Notes: generated from the sequence alone by a model not told the origin. Counted from the first letter of the stretch, positions 17,805 through 25,455 are shown. The stretch: 38,934 nt of DNA from Paenibacillus polymyxa (GCF_018614975.1 NZ_JAGGNR010000046.1:1-38934), one strand, 5' to 3'. Translations and numbers: made by a program.

Positions 17805-18644
17805 TCAGCTACTCTCAGACCTGTTTATAGTTCTTACTATCAAGTGTATTGTTGAGAGGTAGATATAAAAAATCCAACTCAACCAAAGCGCACCGTAATC
17901 TTTCTTTTGTTTATCATTATGATGTCTGATGGCAAAATTATTTGCAATATTATAAAGTTCAGACTCATCTTTAGATAACATATGCTCTTTAATTTGTGGT
18001 CTTAAGTATTCTAAAACATCAGATAAATCTCTCACTGCATCTTTTCTTTCATTTAAACTAGCACGATATCTTCGGAATTTCAAAATAGCAATTTCTACTC
18101 TGTTATCAACATTACTCAAATCATATTCCGGAATTTTAGCTTCTAACAGAAAATTCAGACCCTTATCTCCTAATAAAAGAATTTCACCATCGTTTGACAA
18201 CTCATAGCCCTGTTTATAATCTCTCAAAATTTCATTAATCTCTACTTTGAATTCCTCTTGGCCTAAATTTTTATCAAATTCATAATAATGCCATCCACAA
18301 TCGCTCCAATCGTGGTATGTACCTTCAATAGGTTTTGAGACAAGATCAAAGAGTACTTCTATCACATCAAATATATCATCATCAGAGTAACTCATATAAA
18401 AGTCATCTATAGGCCAAATGCTATGTTTGCGGAGTTTCCTCAAAAAATCCCCTTCAATATCACTTCCACACGTTCCAGAAATCAATCCTGCATCTACACA
18501 CATTTTTCCAAATGCCTCTTGATAATACTCTTTCTCATGAAAAAAATGATAAATTCTAAAAATCAGTTCTCTGAGTGTTTCAATGGGAAAGTTCTCTCCT
18601 GTATTTTTTCCATTACGTGCAGAGAAATACTGCCGTTTAGTCAT
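17805..18644 (-). CDS. AbiJ-like / HEPN-type abortive infection protein (probable)
   Basis: 279 aa from the ATG at 18644; the ATG at 18650 is also possible, since the site AAGAAGGG lies between optimal distances. The N-terminus KRQYFSARNGKN followed by LRELIFRIYHFF recalls the FSxRxG start of AbiJ N-terminal domains. The C-terminal 80 residues (RRYRASLNERKDAVRDLSDVL..., then NNFAIRHHNDKQ and a hydrophobic helix WLSWIFYIYLSTIHLIVR) look like a HEPN-type helical bundle with the IRHHN loop in place of Rx4H. The middle holds a Trp/Tyr-rich acidic segment (HDWSDCGWHYYEFD). Families of this kind abort phage infection. The call comes from motif memory without a search. Confidence 0.6.
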   Translation of the reverse strand: MTKRQYFSARNGKNTGENFPIETLRELIFRIYHFFHEKEYYQEAFGKMCVDAGLISGTCGSDIEGDFLRKLRKHSIWPIDDFYMSYSDDDIFDVIEVLFDLVSKPIEGTYHDWSDCGWHYYEFDKNLGQEEFKVEINEILRDYKQGYELSNDGEILLLGDKGLNFLLEAKIPEYDLSNVDNRVEIAILKFRRYRASLNERKDAVRDLSDVLEYLRPQIKEHMLSKDESELYNIANNFAIRHHNDKQKKDYGALWLSWIFYIYLSTIHLIVRTINRSESS

Positions 18645-18716
18645 TAACATTCACCCTTCTTGTTACTGTTGTATACCTAGCTCTATCAAATTTCTTTGTT
18701 TAACTGTTTAGATTCT

Positions 18717-18882
18717 GTCGTATAACGTTCTCGCATTCACCAACCCAAGAACCTTAAGTCCCAAAGGAGTGACCGTGACGCGATTAAGGTTCGCAGGGTT
18801 GTCACCTGATTCCGCTCCCTCGAAATACATCTCGGTGACCGAACAACCGTAAGGCTGCGAACGTGAATGCTATGTTATGTGG
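18717..18882 (-). repeat. attC-like element, long class
   Basis: At 166 bp this is the longest separator. Left arm GTCGTATAAC (18717), right arm GTTATGTGG (18874), inner arms GCATTCAC and GTGAATGC. The interior differs from both other classes. AACCTTAA pairs with TTAAGGTT, TCACC with GGTGA, and GTTCGCAG with CTGCGAAC. The outer architecture is conserved although the interior is not. Confidence 0.85.
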
Positions 18883-18886
18883 AGTC

Positions 18887-19519
18887 CTAGTCTTCTTGAG
18901 TTGGCTTAATATAATCAATGAATCTTGAAGCAACAAACGCCAGTACCACAATTTCAAAGGCTTTTGAAATAACTACATGAACCATATATAGCAGTTGAAT
19001 TGAGTTTTCGTCTGTAATAATACTTCTGTAGTCATCTATTGTCTTACTGACAGGTAGAGAATAGATAAGAGAATAACTAAAATAAATTGATTCAAAAAGT
19101 GTAATATTCTCTGCCTTAGATACAATCCCCCAAAATGCATAAATTAAAGCAAATACTAAATGGGGTATTGTAATAAAATAAACTAAATAAAAAAGTAGCC
19201 TCAGTCTCTCTAATATTGCATTATTAGTACTTTCATAAAGTATCTTCCTTATACCCTTAATTGCACTAGTTATCAAAATAAAAAACAAAACTAAACTTGC
19301 ACTGGTGATTACTGAGTAGAATAAAATCCATCCCCAACTATCATGTTTATTATAAAATATTGGATAAGCATAGTATGCAATTACTGCAAGCAATAATTGA
19401 AATAACGGTGAAAGGTATAAAAATAATTTAAAAGGTCCTTTCAGAAATAACACAATAATAACTGGAAGGAATACTGCTAGTAAACTTAAAATAAATGATA
19501 GTATGCTTTGCAATATCAT
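18887..19519 (-). CDS. Membrane protein resembling a degenerate two-span ion channel
   Basis: A 210-aa cassette gene. Hydrophobic segments lie at about residues 5-27, 32-52, 63-87, 110-130 and 178-198. The segment FESIYFSYSLIYSLPVSKTI, between the last two spans, sits where potassium-channel relatives have the pore helix and TVGYGD filter. Here the filter is replaced by SLPVSK, so potassium selectivity is not expected. Channel-like and other membrane effectors are known in antiviral defence systems, which fits the neighbours but is an inference. The start is behind AGGGAGAAC. The stop lies only a few bases before the following element. Confidence 0.6.
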   Translation of the reverse strand: MILQSILSFILSLLAVFLPVIIVLFLKGPFKLFLYLSPLFQLLLAVIAYYAYPIFYNKHDSWGWILFYSVITSASLVLFFILITSAIKGIRKILYESTNNAILERLRLLFYLVYFITIPHLVFALIYAFWGIVSKAENITLFESIYFSYSLIYSLPVSKTIDDYRSIITDENSIQLLYMVHVVISKAFEIVVLAFVASRFIDYIKPTQED

Positions 19520-19546
19520 ATTCAGTTCTCCCTGTTACTAGGATTT

Positions 19547-19662
19547 CACATAACCCTGTATTCAATGAACCCCAAAGGGGGTGTCTGCTGAAATGCCTAT
19601 TCGAAATTCTTCCACAGACCAAGGCTCCGAAGGAGCTGCTGCTTGAATATTATGTTAGTTGA
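19547..19662 (-). repeat. attC-like element, GCTCC class
   Basis: Left arm CACATAAC (19547), right arm GTTAGTTGA (19654), with inner arms TATTCAA and TTGAATA. Internal hairpins: CCCCAAAGGGG, GTCTGCTG...CACAGAC and GGCTCCGAAGGAGC. The right arm matches the half-site at 20524-20532 at the far end of the gene unit. Confidence 0.86.
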
Positions 19663-19694
19663 TGTTCGACACTTCTTGATATCGCACTCAAAAT

Positions 19695-20480
19695 TTATAC
19701 TTTAGAATCGATATATTGCAAAATACTTCTGAATAAATTTATTACAAGTTTAGCTTCAGGCTCTCCTATGATTTGTTCATTAGGGTGAGAGTATGATCTA
19801 TTGTTTCTTATCCCATTTAAATTTTCTAAAAGCTTCCCAATTGCATTGATAATTTGATTGATAGGAAGATGGCTTTCTGCATTATCTATCAGAATACTCG
19901 GATGTTCTTGTTTCAACTTACTCCAATAGTCTTGTATTTTTGGATTGTTTTCAGTAATCGTAAGCCCTGCATTATTACAAGTTTCTTTTAAATATCCATG
20001 TAAGGCAGTATGCGCCCGATCGACAGCACTTCTACAATCATGTTCCGAAATCAATGTCTGACAGTGGTCTAATGTCTCTTGTACAAATTGGTAATTATAC
20101 GTTAAATCTTGTACGGCAAGTAATCCTTTGCCCTTTAAATCAGGTATCCATGATAACATGCTTGCATGAATTCTTTGTTTTTGTTTGAATTCTCCTTCAG
20201 TTAAATGCCCATCAGTAAACCGATCCTCAAAATGTTCTAAAGGATATTTGTCGATTACTCCTTGTATAATTTTTGACTGAACTAATGGATCTGCTTGAGA
20301 TAATATTGCTATAAATTTTTCTCTTGTTGTTCCACTAAATTCATTAGGATCAATATCTAAGCCACAATATGCAGGATAGAATTCAGCGTGAGAGGCGTAT
20401 GAAAAGTTTCCTAAGTAGCCACCGCTGACTCCAATATAAGCGACCACACTATTCACTTCTTTTCCACTCAATCTTTCCAT
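19695..20480 (-). CDS. Abortive-infection protein with Abi C-terminal-like domain
   Basis: First cassette gene behind the recombinase remnant, 261 aa. The N-terminal 80 residues (YIGVSGGYLGNFSYASHAEFY..., GTTREKFIAIL) form a domain that I associate with Abi-type proteins in bacterial defence islands. The C-terminal part (about 140-261, AVDRAHTALHGYLKETCNNAG..., then LNGIRNNRSYSHPNEQI with a final helix) matches the layout of the Abi C-terminal domain (Abi_C), in which an R-N/S-x4-H motif (here RNNRSYSH) closes a HEPN-like bundle. It is expected to act as an RNase-type effector that shuts down infected cells. The start follows GGAGTTGATC. Confidence 0.68.
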   Translation of the reverse strand: MERLSGKEVNSVVAYIGVSGGYLGNFSYASHAEFYPAYCGLDIDPNEFSGTTREKFIAILSQADPLVQSKIIQGVIDKYPLEHFEDRFTDGHLTEGEFKQKQRIHASMLSWIPDLKGKGLLAVQDLTYNYQFVQETLDHCQTLISEHDCRSAVDRAHTALHGYLKETCNNAGLTITENNPKIQDYWSKLKQEHPSILIDNAESHLPINQIINAIGKLLENLNGIRNNRSYSHPNEQIIGEPEAKLVINLFRSILQYIDSKV

Positions 20481-20523
20481 AATTGATCAACTCCAAAATC
20501 TCTATTTATCGGTTTGTCGAATT

Positions 20524-20532
20524 TCAACTAAC
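20524..20532 (-). other. attI-like half-site at the array start
   Basis: TCAACTAAC reads GTTAGTTGA on the minus strand. It marks the outer end of the first cassette and matches, with its following bases, the right arm of the element at 19654 (16 of 18 positions: GTTAGTTGA, two differing bases, TTCGACA). No folded element lies on its other side. A lone crossover point between recombinase gene and first cassette is where integrons have attI. The bases 20533-20646 hold no recognisable direct repeats or promoter. Confidence 0.55.
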
Positions 20533-20646
20533 ATCTAAGCAATGTACTTCGTAAATACCACACTGCCTGCCTGATATCTGACTACGTATATGATAACCCA
20601 TGCGGTGATACTTGCGAAGAAAAAATTGGAGAAAAAGGGAGATTTA

Positions 20647-20880
20647 TTAATTCTTTTCATTCTCCGTATCCATACGATCCAATGGCCTTTTAATACGCTG
20701 AATATTTTTCGTACTAACATGAGTATATCGCTCAGTTGTTCGTGCACCCGTATGACCAAATAGCCCCCCCTGAATGTATCTTAGATCTGTCCGTTTTCCA
20801 GCAAATGAGTGGCGAAAGAGTGTCTCAGAGTTTATTTTAAGAGACAAAAAATAGGATGATCTTGATCCCCCTTCAATATC
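20647..20880 (-). pseudogene. Tyrosine recombinase (XerD/integrase-like) C-terminal remnant
   Basis: Two minus-strand frames join into one family signature. The first reads TLRHSFATHLLENG (about 20838-20797). After a one-base deletion the second reads TDLRYIQGG...GHTGARTTERYTHVST, ending at a stop at 20647. These are the box II motifs of tyrosine recombinases: the LRH arginine and histidine, the GH histidine and the tyrosine nucleophile in ERYTHV. A stop codon (TAA) stands immediately before TLRH. The N-terminal DNA-binding and box I regions are absent from the neighbouring sequence. It is therefore a dead remnant, in the same orientation as the cassettes. The ending KNIQRIKRPLDRM is typical of Firmicutes Xer-like integrases. 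I cannot see the extra helix that defines IntI. Confidence 0.85.
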
Positions 20881-21043
20881 CCAAGGCACAAGTTACCAAA
20901 GGGCATACTAACAAAAAGACAACAGTCCCCAATAAGGAACTGCTGCCTTTACTCCTTTTAATTGACCCCACTTAATATTTCACTTATCTATAGAAGTCAT
21001 CCACGAGCCATTGCAATGCTTTGAATATTCAGCGTTTAATCTT

Positions 21044-22841
21044 CTAAACATACAAATTCCATCCCACAATAAAAGCAGCCAAGATGAAAGCCGAGATGCC
21101 AGACATAATGTACATCACCTCTTGCTTTTTACTATAACTGCTCTTCCGCAGTTTGAACATAAGCAAGCCAAGATATGCCACTGCTAGAACCACATAAAGT
21201 AGGTTAAACATTAAATTGATCCGTATTGAAGAATGAGCGGGATAATTTGGAAGTCTCGTGTGTATGATGAAAATATTAAGAGGAAGTACCGCACCTGCAA
21301 CATTAATTGCAAGATGATATTTATTAAAATCTATCCGAGGATTTCCTCGTTTATTTCGATTGTAAAATAGCATCCGAATAAATAGACGAGCAAAGCAGTC
21401 ACACTGAAAAGAATGGCTAGTATAACAGGAATAAAAGATATTACAATCAAGTTCACCTTCCATTTCGATACAGGCAAATAATCCATGTAAGGAGTGAAGG
21501 AAATTTTTTCAACCACGCCATTATGCTCGACCACATTATAAAGACTACTTAACTCAGCTTTTGAAAATTTGGTTATATCAAGCTGCCTGAATAAATTAGT
21601 AAATCTAGATGCTGCCCGTCGTGCGGATTGAAAATATCCTCCCCCCTCCGAAGTAACTCTATTAGAATTGACGTTATCACCGAAAATCTCTTTAGTAAGT
21701 CCGTAATAATAAATTTCCTCAAAAGATTGATTTGTCATGACCACCATCCCAAATTTAGATTCGGGATCAAAGACAAGTTTGCTGGAAAACCCTTTCAGAT
21801 TCCCCTCATGCATCAGTGTAGGCACCCAGTATTCCATCTCAACGAACCCATGTGCAAATCGCGGAGTAGAGGTCCCGTCATAATAGAGACTTGTCGACAA
21901 CATTTCGTTCAACGTATCCCTGTTCTTGAATAATACATTGCTATCATCTACTGGCATCAGCGCTGCAAGAAATTTGCCTAAATCTTCTGCTGTCCCTATG
22001 GCTGCCCCTGTAGGATAAAACGTTACGTATACTCTGTTCTCAGGGATCAGTTTCAAATCTTTCGTATACCCTTCAATCTCATTTCTTCTATGTACTAGGT
22101 CTGGATGATCTTGCCCCGTTGGATGAATTGAAGTGTCGTTCATATGAAGCGGTTCGAAAATATGTTGATTGACATATTCATAAAAAGGTTGTCCACTTAT
22201 CTCTTCCACAATGTAACCAGCTAGACCAACGCCGTAGTTCGAATAACCCACTATGCTATTCGGTTTGTATATCTGTTTCGGCTCATTTTTACGCAGCGTT
22301 TCTCCTAATTCTAACGTTTCATCCTCGGAGTAATAAAACACCTCGGCCGCTGTTTGATCTTCCCAACCCGCATTGTGATGCATCAGGTTCAATAGGGTAA
22401 TTGGATCATCGTATTTCAGCTTTTTGAAAAATCCCTCTGGCAGATATTCTTGGATATCCGTCTCCAAATCAAGCTTTCCTTGTTCGACAAGCTGCATCAC
22501 ACTTGTATAGACCAACAGTTTCGAGATTGAAGCCCATTCAAACACAGTAGAGGTATCCGCCTTTCGCTGATTCTCAATATCCGCGTAACCATATGCTTTA
22601 TTCACAATGGTTTCACCATCTTTGATAGCCACAACCGAAACGGCAGCGGTGTACTTCTCATACGAGGCTACATAAGCATCAATCGTCTCCTCTAAATTGG
22701 ATAAAGGAATCCTGGATGGTGTAGTCTCCACCTGTTTCTCTTCGGCGTGGCAGGTAACGCTATTGCCATAATGATAAATATGAATGAAAGAACACAAGCG
22801 ATTACTTTGTTAACAGTCTTATATCCACGATTCATCTGCAT
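21044..22841 (-). pseudogene. Class C beta-lactamase-family serine hydrolase, two frameshifts
   Basis: A membrane-bound serine hydrolase of the AmpC/PBP-like family, interrupted twice. The start is the ATG at 22841 (MQMNRGYK..., behind AAAGGAGAG), giving a signal helix. After a one-base loss near 22750 the frame passes to the catalytic domain, with the SxxK motif in WASISKLL and the YxN motif in GYSNYG. A second one-base loss near 21365 moves the frame to a C-terminal region with more membrane spans (NVAGAVLPLNIFII, FNLLYVVLAVAYLGLL, ISAFILAAFIVGWN). The combined product would be about 598 residues. Whether this is true decay or two sequencing errors cannot be decided here. Intact relatives usually act on peptides or antibiotics, or have unknown roles. 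Confidence 0.8.
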
Positions 22842-22925
22842 TAGCTTCTCTCCTTTTATATTAAATGTTAATTGCATCTCTTGTTTTCACGTATGCGTTT
22901 TCAAAAGAGTCCACACGAATCTAAG

Positions 22926-23069
22926 TTATTTCACCAATGCAATTACACTCCATTTAGGAGCGATATGTAATTTGATTATTCCTTCATCGTCAATATCCGG
23001 TTCAACATACCAATAAAATAATCGATTGGAGCGAACGATTTTACGTTTATATTTTTTTCTTACGCCCAT
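22926..23069 (-). CDS. Small hypothetical protein, 47 aa
   Basis: A short gene with a good ribosome site (GAGGTGAGTT) before the ATG at 23069. The product starts MGVRKKYKRKIVRSNRLFYW, then has an acidic YVEPDIDDEG and LHIAP. The basic N-terminus followed by a strand-like RLFYWYVEPD / IIKLHI segment resembles the beginning of longer Bacillales proteins of unknown function, so it may be a truncated copy. No partner gene is evident. Confidence 0.5.
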   Translation of the reverse strand: MGVRKKYKRKIVRSNRLFYWYVEPDIDDEGIIKLHIAPKWSVIALVK

Positions 23070-23174
23070 AACTCACCTCGCATATTTCTTTTTATTTTGA
23101 TCGCAGTATTTGGTCATTTAACCAAGACACAGCTAAAGTAGCTTTTGGGATCTGATATTAAAATCATACTAAGA

Positions 23175-23810
23175 TTAAGGAGTGTTACTTTTATAGAAAT
23201 CAATTCCTCTATCAAAAATTTCGATCTCTCGTTTTTTTATGTCCGGTAATGTCTCGCTATGCTTTACAATATGATGTATATTATCTGCTATAGACTCTGC
23301 TTTATGAATTCCCACATATCCTGGTACGAGTTCATTAAGATAATGGAAGTATCTCATTTGAGGTTCAATCATGCGCAGATGTTTATCAAAATTTCTTCTG
23401 GATCTTGTCTGATCCATCTCCTTTCGCTTGCGCAGTTCATCTTCTTCTGCCCAGAATAGTACATATGCATCCGGTAATGATATTTCATTCTTCAATAGCT
23501 TACCTCTAAAAAAGTCCGCTGTTTCATCTAAAGATAGGTGCTCATAACCATATATCCAGCTGTACCACATCTTAAATACATCGCCATCCAAAATCACATA
23601 CTCATGTTGTTGATTCTTCTCATATGCTATATGCCATCTATCGATTTGTCTCTCCAGCAACCACATCATAAGTTCCCTACCTTCAAGTTGAGGAGATTCA
23701 AACAGAAGCCCTGTTTCTGGAACAATAAATGCATCATACTGTGTAGCAAACTGTTGACAAGTGGTACTTTTACCTACTGAACTGGCACCTTCGAGACACA
23801 TTATCGTCAT
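23175..23810 (-). CDS. P-loop nucleoside/antibiotic kinase-like protein
   Basis: 211 aa. The Walker A motif is GASSVGKST at residues 8-16. A DGD motif (VILDGDVFKMW) sits at about 75, where small-molecule kinases of the AAA_33/dNK type bind Mg-ATP and substrate. An Arg-rich lid (RKRKEMDQTRSRRNFDKH) follows at about 128-145. The substrate is unknown; relatives phosphorylate nucleosides, sugars or chloramphenicol-like drugs. The start is behind GAGGAGG with a rather long spacer of 12 bases. It is a single gene, with a small unknown gene upstream. Confidence 0.75.
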   Translation of the reverse strand: MTIMCLEGASSVGKSTTCQQFATQYDAFIVPETGLLFESPQLEGRELMMWLLERQIDRWHIAYEKNQQHEYVILDGDVFKMWYSWIYGYEHLSLDETADFFRGKLLKNEISLPDAYVLFWAEEDELRKRKEMDQTRSRRNFDKHLRMIEPQMRYFHYLNELVPGYVGIHKAESIADNIHHIVKHSETLPDIKKREIEIFDRGIDFYKSNTP

Positions 23811-23898
23811 TGAAATAAATTACCTCCTCATATTACTCACAAAATGATTAATCAACCTTCACTGGCTCTTAAGCGATCATGTTGAATTTCATTTTAGA

Positions 23899-24129
23899 CT
23901 ATGTATTGTAGATTTCTTTGATCTTTAGCCATGTTTCATACCAAACTGTTTTTCGTTTAAGAGGTTTTATCACCTTCATTTGGACTTCTTTTCTTTTCAA
24001 ATAAACCGTGCCATCCACTTCAATGAGTCTATCGTCAAATGAAAACACCATATCCTTGCTGTCTGTGTGATAGTGGTTCTCTCTAGTTTCTGACCACTCC
24101 GCTTTTTCAATAGAATGTCGTTTTCTCAT
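23899..24129 (-). CDS. Hypothetical protein, 76 aa
   Basis: A small basic protein with an excellent ribosome site (AAAGGAGGATC) before its start. It has a central beta-like stretch (SKDMVFSFDDRLIEVDGTVYL) and a Trp-rich C-terminus (KRKTVWYETWLKIKEIYNT). No signal peptide or membrane span is seen. I do not recognise it. The strong ribosome site argues that it is real. Confidence 0.6.
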   Translation of the reverse strand: MRKRHSIEKAEWSETRENHYHTDSKDMVFSFDDRLIEVDGTVYLKRKEVQMKVIKPLKRKTVWYETWLKIKEIYNT

Positions 24130-24223
24130 TATTTAAGATCCTCCTTTAAGGAAAACACCACTATTTTCAGCAAGAAGGATGCCTGTCCCACAACATAAAC
24201 AATTTATCCGATATTGATTAGCC

Positions 24224-24673
24224 TTAAGGTTCATTTATTCCTACGACTTGTTCAATGGCTATATTAAATTCTTTAACATTAATGTCTAACTTCATGATTT
24301 CTTCTTTATCAAGCCCTTTGGTATCTAATCTAAACGTACCTGTCAGTGCTTCCGAAGTATCACCATCAATTTTCTCATTTATGTCCAATTTAATGTCTCT
24401 ATCCATTAATCGCTCCTGAATTTCCTTACTTATAATCGGTTCAACTGTTTTTAGAATTATTGATTTATTGGTTCTATTCCGAAGATTGAAATTGTATGTT
24501 ACAACTGTTATACCTTCATCTTCTTTGCTTTCTCCCAGTCCGATTGAAATCGAGTTTATGATCAACCCGTCCTCAACAATTTCATCCGTCTTTAAACTGC
24601 TTGAACCACAACCACTTAGGGCTAGTATTATCAAAAGAAATAGCAAAATCATTAAACGCTTTTGATTCTTCAT
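24224..24673 (-). CDS. Hypothetical lipoprotein, 149 aa
   Basis: Surface lipoprotein. The N-terminus has a basic head (MKNQKRL), a hydrophobic core and lipobox LSGC with the lipidated Cys at residue 22. The mature part is a compact beta-rich acidic domain (about residues 35-145) of a type seen in Bacillales proteins of unknown function (VTYNFNLRNRTNKSIILKTVEPII). It has a good AAAGGAG site. No operon partner is seen. Confidence 0.75.
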   Translation of the reverse strand: MKNQKRLMILLFLLIILALSGCGSSSLKTDEIVEDGLIINSISIGLGESKEDEGITVVTYNFNLRNRTNKSIILKTVEPIISKEIQERLMDRDIKLDINEKIDGDTSEALTGTFRLDTKGLDKEEIMKLDINVKEFNIAIEQVVGINEP

Positions 24674-24783
24674 TTTGGAAACTCCTTTAATTTTTTCTCT
24701 TCATTTTTTAAGATCTATATTTGCAAGTTCAAGTGCGACCGCTAAACTAATCTGCGGATATTTCCTAAATCGATTTAATTGTC

Positions 24784-24900
24784 TAACTGTTTGCTTTCAA
24801 TTATAGGTTCAATATTGGGGTTGTAACCATCGATTTCCACACTTGCAATTGTATCGTTATTAATGATACTAACATCAATTGTCACTTCATCAGGAAGTTT
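24784..24900 (-). pseudogene. 3' gene fragment cut at an attC-like element
   Basis: Minus-strand frame YPKLPDEVTIDVSIINNDTI continues to IESKQLDN and a stop at 24784. It looks like the last 42 residues of an extracellular beta-domain protein. Its 5' part ends exactly at the element at 24901-24999, and the frame runs a few codons into the element before meeting a stop. The matching upstream part was not found beyond the element, so it was probably lost when the cassette region was inserted or rearranged. Confidence 0.5.
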
Positions 24901-24999
24901 CGGATAACGTTCCTGTATTCACGACCCGACGTATGTCGGGTGTCCGGCGACTGCCGGGCCAAGGACGAATGTCCGCAGCGTGAATATTATGTTAGGTGA
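24901..24999 (-). repeat. Solitary attC-like element, CCGG class
   Basis: A complete copy 4.4 kb outside the main array. Left arm CGGATAAC (24901), inner arms TATTCAC and GTGAATA, right arm GTTAGGTGA (24991). Hairpins CCCGACGTATGTCGGG, GTCCGGCGACTGCCGGGC and GGACGAATGTCC. It follows the DUF4279-type gene exactly as the array elements follow theirs. Confidence 0.86.
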
Positions 25000-25035
25000 T
25001 GTCCTACTCTTCTTTGAGTCTTCTATCATCAAGTC

Positions 25036-25437
25036 TTAACTATAAATGTATAAGTCAAAATCAATTTCTGCCCCTAAATCATAAATGAACTTTATAGTGT
25101 CTTTGTTTAGATACATGGCTGGCTTTGCATTGTTCTCAATATTAATTACGACTTCAAACTTACATTCAAGATTGTGCTTTCTAATTAATCTTATTACTTG
25201 ATCTTTTTGATCCTGAATCAGATCTATAACCTTATCAATCTGATCATTAATATCCAAAGATTCTTCGTATTCTGTGGCTATTTCCCAACATGTTTCCTTA
25301 CGAAATAGATCTCTTCGCACAGGATCGCCTTTTAGCCAGGTTCCTGTAGGAGTGATTAACAATGTATTTGTAATTATATTGGGGTCAAATTGTTCTCCAA
25401 ATATGCTGAATTCGACTTTCACATTTGTTCTTTCCAT
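25036..25437 (-). CDS. DUF4279 family protein in a solitary cassette
   Basis: 133 aa. The pattern VEFSIFGEQFDPNIITNTLL, then TPTGTWLKGDP and CWEIATEYEESLDINDQI, is the signature layout of DUF4279 proteins, small cytosolic proteins of unknown function common beside immunity and polymorphic-toxin genes. The start follows GAGGAGAAC. The gene lies between two attC-like elements (24901 and 25789), so it looks like a cassette inserted away from the main array. An amidase fragment shares the same unit. Confidence 0.75.
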   Translation of the reverse strand: MERTNVKVEFSIFGEQFDPNIITNTLLITPTGTWLKGDPVRRDLFRKETCWEIATEYEESLDINDQIDKVIDLIQDQKDQVIRLIRKHNLECKFEVVINIENNAKPAMYLNKDTIKFIYDLGAEIDFDLYIYS

Positions 25438-25455
25438 ATTGAAGTTCTCCTCAAT

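Larger units (their letters stand above)
10420..20532 (-). mobile_element. Integron-like gene cassette array (nine units)
   Basis: Nine consecutive units, each one gene (one unit has two), are all read on the minus strand and separated by related folded elements (10420-10560 through 19547-19662). An unpaired half-site lies at 20524-20532. Known integron cassettes have exactly this layout: promoterless genes in one direction, each followed by an attC site, with crossover at G/TT. The ends of each unit match each other rather than the ends of the separator (see findings). A broken tyrosine recombinase C-terminus lies at the upstream end. The genes are far more AT-rich than the flanking transporter module and differ from one another. 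The array is called integron-like, not integron, because the core sites only partly fit GTTRRRY and no intact IntI is present. Confidence 0.8.

Noticed and set aside
12567..19662. Separators as rho-independent terminators
   Set aside because: They are multi-hairpin, lack T-tracts, have conserved arms ending in AAC/GTT, and their arms match across gene units rather than within the element.
12567..19662. Separators as MITEs or insertion-sequence remnants
   Set aside because: A MITE would be flanked by direct target duplications. Here the matching sequences are inverted and enclose the gene, not the element, and gene orientation is uniform.
10420..20532. CRISPR array or simple interspersed repeat family
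   Set aside because: Spacing is gene-sized and irregular, the elements have inner symmetry and variable interiors, and the intervals code for different proteins.
20535..20759. A 74-codon minus-strand frame overlapping the recombinase remnant
   Set aside because: It reads the integrase DNA in a wrong frame and has no family resemblance.
23175..23810. Chloramphenicol phosphotransferase as a firm call
   Set aside because: The P-loop and DGD motif are shared by several small-molecule kinases, and nothing in the sequence fixes the substrate.
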